The position numbers and the translations under genes were made by a program. The notes beneath the pieces are model-generated. The model worked only from the letters and a program-made list of their open reading frames with translations. It ran no database searches and was not told the DNA's origin. Source: Camellia lanceoleosa (Eukaryota > Streptophyta > Magnoliopsida > Ericales > Theaceae). Taken from it: a stretch of DNA of 64,000 nt. Position 1 is the stretch's first letter, and each line of letters opens with the position of its first letter. The stretch lies in the NCBI GenBank assembly GCA_025200525.1, contig CM045762.1, positions 30,167,600 through 30,231,599 on the forward strand. Direction: 5' to 3'. Shown here one piece after another: positions 56,231 to 64,000 of the stretch.

Positions 56231-57650
56231 TGTCACGACCCAAACCTGGTACCCAAAGGCTCGGCGTCGTAACAAGATAAAAATAAATTAATTCAGATAA
56301 TTCTGTAGTCGCAACGCAAGCGAATAAATAAAATAAAATAATTGGGTATCAACAGCTTATTTAAAAGGAAACAAAACATAGTCATTTGAACTTTATTGTA
56401 TTACAAGAGTTCAAAAGAAAACAGATAGAAATAAAAAGGATTTTTTTTAAAAAAAACACTGCAATTCATTTTCCATCTTGATCCTGCTAAATCTCGTCAC
56501 CTAAAAGGGGTAACAGCTATAAGCACATAGCAGAGTGGGAAATATTATACTGTGAGTGTAGGGGCACAAAATAATCATGGATAATTATGTAAGATAAAAC
56601 ATTTACATAATTTGAGTTGAATACACAAATTAATTAAATGACAGAAACGGAAATAAATCATTATAACCACGGTACAGAACATGGGTCACTAAAGTGACAA
56701 TCACTACTAGGGTCAATAGATCCATGATAACAGGGGACCACAAAGTGGTCAAATAGGGGCCTATGGTTATTTAAGTCCCCCAAGGCATGGGACTTCCGTG
56801 GTGGTACTTACAGAAAATAATTGTTTACAAGATCATGGTCAAATATTTTTTAAAATTTAAACAAACATATCCATGGGTTTCATTTTAAACAAATAAAGTT
56901 CAGAAAATAATTCACGTAATTGAAATATTAACCTATCCATAAAACATAATTTATATCAAATAAATTGTGGTAACTCAAAACATTCGTAAAATATATTATG
57001 ATAACTTAAGACATATAGAAAACTTATTATAGTAACTCAAGGTATAATAAAACTCACCAAAAAAATTTACTCCTAAATTATTTTGAGATTGCTTCCCGTT
57101 TTCTTGCTCGACGCCCTTTTACTCTGGCAATGTGCGTCCTTACTTGGATGCTACTAGCAGCGTGTTTTCTTGGATGTTAGTGTGTTCTCTTGGATGTTAA
57201 CACATCCTATTTATAGTCATGTTGCATGGCTTTATACCATGTGGGTATGTCCGGGTTTGGCCACTTGTGCAACAGGTGGCGTCCTTTTATGCCTTGTTAT
57301 GTGGCTAAGGCCCTTAGTCACTATCCTATGCCTTAGAATGGCGACAAATCACCCCCTTCTTTTCTTTTCTTTTTTCAAAATTCAAATCTAAAGATTATCA
57401 TTCCTTTTTATGAGTCCTAAAATTACTTATGATTATATATTAGGTTCACGTCTAAAAACCTCACTGCCAAACTATAAAATATCACTTACCACTTACTAAA
57501 ATATTTAATGTGTGGTGTCTCACAAACAATTTAATTGATAACTTCCCAATTTCCTATTTATTTATTATTGTTATTATTATTTATTGATTTATTTATTTAT
57601 TTTTGAGTTCTATTTATTGCAATTTTAAAAGAAAAAATTCGGGTGTCACA
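56231..57650 (-). repeat. 3' LTR of element E
   Basis: Begins TGTCACGACCC and ends GGGTGTCACA on the + strand, 1420 bp. A TATA-like CTATAAATAGG lies at about 57207-57217 on the minus strand. It ends at the PPT. Confidence 0.9.
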
Positions 57651-57669
57651 TTTCTCCTCTCCTTAAAAG
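57651..57669 (-). other. Polypurine tract of element E
   Basis: Minus strand CTTTTAAGGAGAGGAGAAA borders the 3' LTR. Confidence 0.78.
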
Positions 57670-58404
57670 AAGTTTGTCCCCAAACTTGACGTACCTTGGT
57701 TTTCGAAGAGGTGTGGGTATTTGGCCTGCATTTGACTTTCAGTTTCCCACGTTGCTTCTTTAACACGATGGTTTCTCCATAAGACTTTTACGAGAGGTAT
57801 AGTCGTATTTACGGCGATCAAGAATTTGTACAGGCTGTTCTTCATAAGAGAGGTCTTCTTGAACTTCTAGGTTCTCATAATCGACGACATGCTCTGGATC
57901 TCGAAGATATCGACGAAGCATTGAAATGTGAAACACATTATGCACATTGGACAGTTCGGGTAGAAGCGCAAGGCGATATGCCACAGGACCAATCCTTTCA
58001 AGTATCTCGAATGGGCCAATGTAACGTGGGTTTAACTTTTCTCGCTTTCCAAATTGGATAACCCCTCTCATTGGTGAGATCTTTAGGAACACATGATCGC
58101 CCACTTGAAATTCTAAGTCTCGTCTCCGTGTATCTACATAGCTTTTCTGGTGACTCTGAGCAGTGCGAATTCGCTGTTGGATGAGTTGGATTTTATCGCT
58201 TGTTATTGGCACAATCTCGGGGCCTATTAATTTTTCATCTCCAACTTCCGTCCAATACAGAGGTGATCGACATCTCCTTCCATACAGTGCCTCGTACGGT
58301 GCCATGCCAATACTTGCATGGTAGCTATTACAATACGCGAACTCCACCAAAGGTAGATGATCATCCCAGTTACCTTTGAGGTCTAACACACACAAACGTA
58401 ACAT
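57663..58404 (-). pseudogene. Integrase C-terminus and chromodomain of element E
   Basis: Minus strand. 58404-57760: LVEFAYCNSYHASIGMAPYE, GRRCRSPLYW, FQVGDHVFLKISPMRG, NVFHISMLRRYL. After a frameshift near 57800 the other frame gives the chromodomain end: IPLVKVLWRNHRVKEATWE. It begins at the helix after the catalytic glutamate, so it lacks that residue. Confidence 0.85.
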
Positions 58405-59509
58405 ATCTTCCCAAAGCTTCTTGCAATTTGTTCCAGAAATGAGACATGAAGCGGGGGTCTCTATTTGAAACTAGGGTGCCGTGTAAGCAAATGATTTCCT
58501 TAATGTATAGAGTGGCGAACTTAGAAAGAGAGTACATGATTCTGATTGGTAGAAAATGCCCCGACTTCGTCAATCGATCCACGATAACCCATATTGCATC
58601 ATTCTTCAAGACTGATTGCGGTAGCCTGACCACAAAGTCCATAGTAATGTGTTCGCACTTCCATTCAGGAATAGGGAGTGGTTGCAACATTCGTGCAAGT
58701 CTCTGATGTTCTGCTTTAACTTGTTGACAACGCAGGCATTTGGAGACATGGCTTGCTATGTTTTTCTTCATTCCTGTCCACCAGAAGTGTTCCTTCAGAT
58801 CGTGATACATCTTCGTATTGCCAAGGTGGATTGCAAACCTCGAGCTATGAGCTTCTACCAATATCCTTTTCTTGAGTTCTGGAAAGTCGGGTACGCAAAT
58901 TCGATTTCGAAATTTTAGCATCTCATTGCTTATCGTGAAGTTAGGATCAAGCGAGCTTCCTTGTTCCTCGTACTTTTTCTTCAAAAGTTTATCTTCACAT
59001 TGGCAGATTCTAATTTCTTTAATCAACTTGGGTTCCACGATTATGTTGGCGAGCAGTCCATGGATCTTGCGAGAAATAAGGGTACATGCCAAACTTTTGG
59101 TCGTTTTTCGACTTAATGCGTCTGCTATTACGTTAGCTTTGCCGGGATGGTGATGGATCTCTATATTGTAGTCCTTCATAAATTCTAGCCATCGTCGTTG
59201 CCTCATATTCAATTCCTTCTGTGTAAACAGATATTTGAGACTCTTATGATCAGTGTAAATCTCACAGGCTGCACCGTAGAGATAATGACGCCAGATCTTG
59301 AGAGCGAAGATCACCGCAGCCAACTCTAGATCATGAGTTGGGTAGTTTCTTTCGTGAGTCTTTAGTTGGTGGGAGGCATAAGCAATGACCTTCCCGTTTT
59401 GCATAAGAACGCAACCCAAACCATTGTATGAGGCATCGCTATAAATTATAAACCCTTCTGCTTCCGCAGGGAGTGCTAGTATAGGAGTCGTCACGAGTCT
59501 GTTCTTCAA
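58390..59509 (-). pseudogene. RNase H and integrase core of element E
   Basis: Minus strand. RNase [45 protein letters not shown] and ADALSRK, so all catalytic acids are present. Integrase: [27 protein letters not shown] (D), [13 protein letters not shown] (D). After QEALG the text jumps to the later helix in another frame. The segment that should hold the catalytic E (near [11 protein letters not shown] in element C) is deleted. Confidence 0.87.
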
Positions 59510-59512
59510 TTC

Positions 59513-60536
59513 TTAGAAGCAACGTTCCTGTTTGTCCGTCCATTCAAAGAGCCTGTTCTTTTGAGTTAGCTGGGTCAAGGGTGAAGCTATCTTCGAGAAA
59601 TCTTGCACAAAGCGCTGGTAATAGCCGGCTAGGCCCAAAAAGCTTCGAATCTCAAATACGTTAGTAGGTCGTGGCCACTCCACGATTACTGCAACCTTTT
59701 GGGGATCAACTGAGATGCCATCTTTGTTAATGACGTGGACGAGGAAGTGTACACTAGTGATCCAGAATTCGCATTTCTTCAACTTGGCATAAAGCTTGTG
59801 ATCACGTAATGTTTGTAGAACTCTTCGCAAGTGGTGCTCATGATCTTCTGGCGATTTGGAGTATATAAGAATGTCGTCAATAAAGACAATGACGAACTCA
59901 TCAAGATGGGGTTTGAACACTCGATTCATGAGGTCCAAGAAGGCCACCAGAGCATTTGTGATGCCAAATGGCATGACGAGAAACTCGTAGTGCCCGTAAT
60001 GAGTTCTAAATGCAGTCTTTTTGATGTTTTCTGTTTTGACTTTTAGCTGATGATAACCAGAATGCAAGTCAATTTTTTTAGAATACTTGGGCGCCTTGCA
60101 ATTGATCAAACAAGTCATCGATTCGTGGTAGAGGGTACTGGTTCTTGATGGTGACTTTGTTCAGCTCCCGGTAATCGATGCATAGCCTCATTGTACCATC
60201 CTTTTTCTTTACGAACAGTACGGGAGCTCCCCATGGTGAGGTACTTGGTCAGATGAAGCCTTTGTCCAGTAGTTCTTGGAGTTGGGTTTTTAGTTCTTTT
60301 AATTCTGTCATGGACATGCGGTAAGGGGTTTTTGAGATTGGTTGTGCACCAGGTTGGGTTTCAATGGTGAATTCGATTTCTTGGTCAATTGGGGTACCAG
60401 GCAGGTATTCAGGAAATACATCCGGGAATTCTCGAACCACAGGGATTGGGTCAAGTGTGGGGGTCTCTTGTTGAGTATTGATCACATAACAGATACAACT
60501 ACAACAACCCTTTCTTAGCAGTCGTTGGGCTGTCAT
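59513..60536 (-). pseudogene. Reverse transcriptase of element E
   Basis: Minus strand. 60536-60249 ends in LLDKGFI and a TGA (CGA to TGA by the text of element C). The RT continues through [14 protein letters not shown] text. A frameshift in a T-rich run near 60078 leads to 60118-59513 with [21 protein letters not shown] and FIDDILIYS (catalytic site intact). [13 protein letters not shown] closes the domain. Confidence 0.87.
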
Positions 60537-61286
60537 GAAGGATATAATACATGGAGGGGGAAAGGCTCCAGTTCCTTCGAAGATGAGCTCGAGTTGGTTT
60601 GGTGACCTGAGGAAGACCTTTTTGGCGTCACAATCGATGGAGGCATGGTTGGGAACTAATCAATACATTCCTAAGCTCACATCAAAGGTACTAATGCAGA
60701 AGGGAATCAAATCTACATGTAAGGTTTTACCTTTTAAGGATATAGTACAAGATTTGTACACATTAGTACTAAGGGCAGAATTACTAGAAGGAAAGGACAC
60801 CAATAATACATATTCTAAGGGTTCGGGTGTTGATGCCAACTTGGTAGTAAAGTGTGGTGTAACAAAATAATGAGTTGAGCCAGAGTCAAATAGAACATGG
60901 GCTAAGTGACCATAAACAGAAAGTGTACCTGACACGACATTCTCTGTAACTTTTGGGTTTCCAAGTACTAAGGCAAAGGCTCTTCCTTGGCCTTTTTGGT
61001 CTTTTCTCACTCCTCCAGGTACCGTGGGTTTTTGGACTGGTTCAGAGGGGCTGACGAGTTTTGGACAGTTTCTCAGCAAATGGCCAACTTGACCACATTT
61101 AAAGCATGCTCCCGTATCTTGACGGCACTGTCCCCAATGAGTCCTTCCATAGGTAGTGCAAGCTGGAATGGTGTCACCTCTGGAATGTGTAGGACTTTGA
61201 TTGCTTGAACTGATTGAATTGGTTGTGCTTGTATTTATTTTCTTGGGAGGCGCAGCACCGGGCCTTCTGTTATCTCTTTCCCACAA
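60537..61286 (-). pseudogene. gag C-terminus and protease of element E
   Basis: Minus strand. Zinc knuckle CFKCGQVGHLLRNC at about residue 79 of the 61286-60660 frame, then protease HVLFDSGSTHYFVTP with a normal D-S-G. A shift near 60660 separates it from the second protease part. In element C the equivalent glycine is lost, so the two Tekay elements decay differently. Confidence 0.82.
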
Positions 61287-61348
61287 TCGCTTCTTCTGGC
61301 TTGTTTCCCGGAACGCAAGGTTTTAATCCCTTTTTCCGCAATGTATGC

Positions 61349-61973
61349 TCAATCTACCACCTCCGCATAGGTTAGTAGTTTCAAAACCTCCAACCTGTCT
61401 TTAATTTCAAGATCCAATCCTACTTCAAATTTTCTAGCTTTTCGAGCTTTGGTGGGGATGACGTATGTCGCGAATCGAGCCAGTTGCGTGAACTTGCTCT
61501 CGTATTCGGCCACTATCATGGTTCCTTGCCTTAGATGTATGAATTCCGACGCCTTTTTGTTCTCGCAATGAATCTGGGAAGTATTTTTCATAGAATACCT
61601 CCAAGAATCTGGCCCAAGTCACAATATCTTCTTTCTCCAAGGTAAGTAGCCACCATTCTTGTGCATCGTCTTTGAAGGTGAATGTGGCGAAAGTCACCTT
61701 CTGTCTTTCTGAGCAAGGCAGCGCACGGAAAATTTTCTCCATATCTCTGACCCAAGCTTCTGCCACCAGTGGGTTTGTGCTGCCGGTAAATATGGTAGGT
61801 TTCAAGTCCTGGAACTATTTTATAGTCGTTGGCTCTTCTCATCGTTCAGGCAATCCGTTGTTAACGTTGGTTTGTAGGGCTCACAGAAAACTAGTAACTG
61901 CTCTTTCCATGATTTGCTCCATTTGGTCAACACCACTGACCGATGATCCGGTTCCATTTCCATCATTAGCCAT
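61349..61973 (-). pseudogene. gag N-terminus and capsid of element E
   Basis: Read from the ATG at 61973 (MANDGNGTGSS). A TGA follows at about 61883 (after TSFL). The capsid-like part at 61805-61434 has AEAWVRDMEKIF, AQEWWLLTLEKE and YEKYFPDSLREQK. A frameshift near 61560 moves to 61591-61349 with MIVAEYESKFTQLARF and KFEVGLDLEIKDRL. Confidence 0.83.
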
Positions 61974-62250
61974 CACCACAAGGTGAAAATGGTTAGTGGA
62001 CTCTTTTTTTTTTTTTCTGAATCAATTATTATCGCAATATTATATCTATGATTCATAACGATATTATAACAACATATACATACATTACTTACATAATACT
62101 GGTTTTACTTATATAAGGAAAAGATACAAGTACAACATACTTAGATAAACGGTCAAGTGTTAGTGTTTAATCCTACTAATACAAAATTGGATTAGGCTAA
62201 TCACCGTCAGGTCATAAAAGGATCATCTAAAAGGGGCTGCTAGGCCACCA
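61974..62250. other. Segment between gag and leader ORF of element E
   Basis: AT-rich, with a run of T at about 62006-62019. No gene or clear signal. Confidence 0.45.
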
Positions 62251-62845
62251 TCATGAGAACTGACTCCGGAAAACTGGCCTATGGAATAACTCTGCAAACT
62301 CACTCTGCATGAGGGATTCGAACTCCCACCCACTGTGCTTTATCCCAAAACAACTCCATACCACCTGAACTATGTAGACAGGAGCATCGTGATCATAACC
62401 CCAAAATTCTCGTCCGGTAATTCGTACCGGTACCTCCAAGTATGATGCACTATTAGTGAAGTCCACAATTGAGGTATGGACAATATGCTGTGGAGGAGGT
62501 GTCGTGGTACGAATATGGCTGCTAGGATATGCGTGTCCCCTCTGTTCCGCAAAGCCTAGGAGTAGAGGTGCGACCAGAAAATGTAGCTGCTCTAAGTCCA
62601 GAGCAAGGCCAACGACGCGGGTCGGCCCTATGTATCTTTCACGAGTGCTACCTCGGCTAAGTCTCCAAAATAAGAAATCCTTATCAGGGTCAGCCTGTAA
62701 ATACACGGGTCGTCCCATGAGTCAGTCTAGCGCGGGGTGGGCTTGCCTGACAAGACTCTCTGAATCACCCCAACCCTCTAATAAGTTTGGGACAAGATGA
62801 ACTCCTGGGGGTTCGAACCAAAACAACTCCATGACATTGACCATT
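62251..62845 (-). other. Leader ORF of element E, unrecognised
   Basis: Between PBS and gag on the minus strand. The open frame 62718-62251 (155 codons) reads GRPVYLQADPDKDFLFW, ERYIGPTRVVGL, LHFLVAPLLLGF, GREFWGYDHDAPVYIVQVVW and HSGWEFESL, with normal amino acid balance. Upstream coding sense (WFEPPGVHLVPN) is in the same frame, interrupted by a TGA at 62722. An ATG at 62845 is one base out of frame, at a run of five T near 62820. Element C has no such ORF; its PBS-gag distance is only about 190 bases against about 1020 here. I do not recognise the product. Confidence 0.55.
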
Positions 62846-62991
62846 TTCTACAACACAGAAAAACTTAGCCTAGACATTGTAACAGGGTTTACTTGTGTTA
62901 GACATATCACCTAATATTAAATAACACAATTTTTTTTGAATATATATTATATATATATATAATTATTTTAAAAAAAATAAAATAAACCATT

Positions 62992-63003
62992 GCTCTAATA
63001 CCA
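62992..63003 (-). other. Primer binding site of element E (decayed initiator tRNA-Met site)
   Basis: Minus strand TGGTATTAGAGC, one C-to-T change from the initiator methionine tRNA site seen in element C. Confidence 0.82.
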
Positions 63004-63007
63004 CTTT

Positions 63008-64000
63008 TGTCACGACTCAAACCCGGTACCCAAAGGCTCGGCGTCGTAACAAGATAAAAATAAATTAATTCGGATAATTCTATAGTCGCAGCGCAAGCGG
63101 ATAAATTAAATAAAATAATTGGGTACCAACTGCTTATTTAAAAAGAAACAAAACATAGTCATTTGAACTTTATTGTATTACAAGAGTTCAAAAGAAAACA
63201 GATAGAAATAAAAAGGATTTTTAAAAAAAACAACACAACGATTCATTTTCCATCTTGATCCCGCTAAATCTCGTCACCTGAAAGGGGTAACAACTATAAG
63301 CACATAGCAGAGTGAGAAATATTATACTATGAGTGTAAGGGCACAAAATAACCATGAATAATTATTTAAGCTAAAACATTTACATAATTTGAGTTGAATA
63401 CACGCACTAATTAAATGACAGAAACGGAAATAAATCACTATAACCACGGTACAGAACAGGGGTCACTAAAGTGACAATCACTACAGGGGTCAATGGATCC
63501 ATGACAACAGGGGACCACAAAGTGGTCAAACAGGGGCCTATGGTTATTTAAGTCCCCCAAGGCATGAGACTCACGTGGTAGTACTTACAAAAAATAATTG
63601 TTTACAAGATCATGGTCAAATATTTTTTAAAATTTAAACAAACATATATGTGGGTTTCATTTTAAACAAATAAAGTTCAGAAAATAATCCACGTAATTGA
63701 AATATTAACCTAACCATAAAACATAATTTATATCAAATAAATTGTGGTAACTCAAAACATTCGTAAAATATATTATGATAACTTAAGACATGTAGAAAAC
63801 TTATTATAGTAACTCAAGGTATAATAAAACTCATAAAAAAAATTTACTTCTAAATTATTTTGAGCTTGCTTCCCGTTTTCTTGCTCGACTCCCTTTTACT
63901 CCAACAGTGTGCGTCCTTACTTGGATGCTACTAGCAGTGTGTTTTCTTGGATGTTAGTGTGTTCTCTTGGATGTTAACACATCCTATTTATAGTCATGTT
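63008..64000 (-). repeat. 5' LTR of element E (partial)
   Basis: Begins TGTCACGACTC and follows the 3' LTR base by base to the window edge. The TATA-like CTATAAATAGG recurs at 63985-63995 on the minus strand. About 430 more bases are expected to the right. Confidence 0.9.

Larger units (their letters stand above)
56231..64000 (-). mobile_element. Element E: Tekay-type chromovirus, right end cut by window
   Basis: LTRs at 56231-57650 and from 63008 to the window edge, a degenerate initiator-Met PBS, a long leader, then gag, protease, RT, RNase H, integrase and chromodomain on the minus strand. Inserted in gag of D; the left target bases are agaac (56226-56230), and the right copy lies beyond 64000. 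By eye the LTRs differ at several positions per 100 bases. Confidence 0.92.

Noticed and set aside
62305..62330. B-box-like GGATTCGAACTCCC and a second GGGTTCGAACC near 62807, suggesting tRNA or SINE in element E leader
   Set aside because: No cloverleaf or correctly spaced A box. Both words fall in coding-like text of the leader ORF (for example WFEPP), so they are probably chance.
1..64000. CRISPR array, rRNA or bacterial operon
   Set aside because: The direct repeats have no regular spacers, there is no rRNA text, and all coding signals are plant retrotransposon-like.

Overview
The window is plant nuclear DNA, probably from a eudicot. It is AT-rich and intergenic, and almost all of it is stacked, mutated Ty3/gypsy LTR retrotransposons. 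I see no intact host gene, rRNA, CRISPR or bacterial-type operon. The plant call rests on Tat/Ogre and Tekay-type (chromodomain) retrotransposons, a plant mobile domain (PMD), initiator-tRNA(Met) primer sites and GT-AG introns. The species cannot be named from sequence alone.

Layout. (1) 1-18926: element A, a Tat-lineage retrotransposon on the + strand (5' LTR cut by the window edge; PBS; gag, protease, RT, RNase H, second RNase H, integrase), followed by two genes on the opposite strand (a PMD/coiled-coil gene and an unrecognised ORF) before the 3' LTR at 18425. A 4.0-kb solo LTR (S1, 3363-7404, TSD acacc) interrupts its gag-pol frame. (2) 18927-~25760: element B, an Ogre-like insertion in the 3' LTR of A, with a 3.36-kb LTR and PBS but only a scrap of pol and 3'-side tandem repeats. 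(3) ~25760-29858: unassigned DNA with a trimer of tRNA-like (SINE-type) heads and an LTR-like end. (4) 29864-45961: element G, a minus-strand gag-only element (TR-GAG type, TSD acaat). Its 5' LTR is split by element C (33141-45260, TSD ataag), a minus-strand Tekay chromovirus. C is itself split in RNase H by S2 (37338-39745, TSD tctcc), a solo LTR of C's own family in the opposite orientation. (5) ~46301-56230: element D, a second Tat element on the minus strand. It also carries an antisense, intron-containing gene between integrase and 3' LTR, with a putative gypsy-type transposon domain. (6) 56231-64000: element E, a second minus-strand Tekay element inserted in the gag of D. It has an unusually long leader holding an unrecognised ORF, and its 5' LTR runs off the window.

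How the parts relate. In each autonomous-type element the usual order holds: LTR promoter, PBS, Gag, protease, RT/RNase H, integrase (plus chromodomain in Tekay), PPT, LTR. All are broken by stops, frameshifts, catalytic changes or insertions. The stops are mostly TAG, as expected from decay of methylated CAG. The most notable content is the antisense cargo of the two Tat elements. Both cargo genes read towards integrase and have two short introns, the first in phase 1, a basic/serine-rich middle and a coiled-coil C-terminus, although their N-terminal domains differ. The second antisense ORF of A and the leader ORF of E are the best candidates for undescribed genes.
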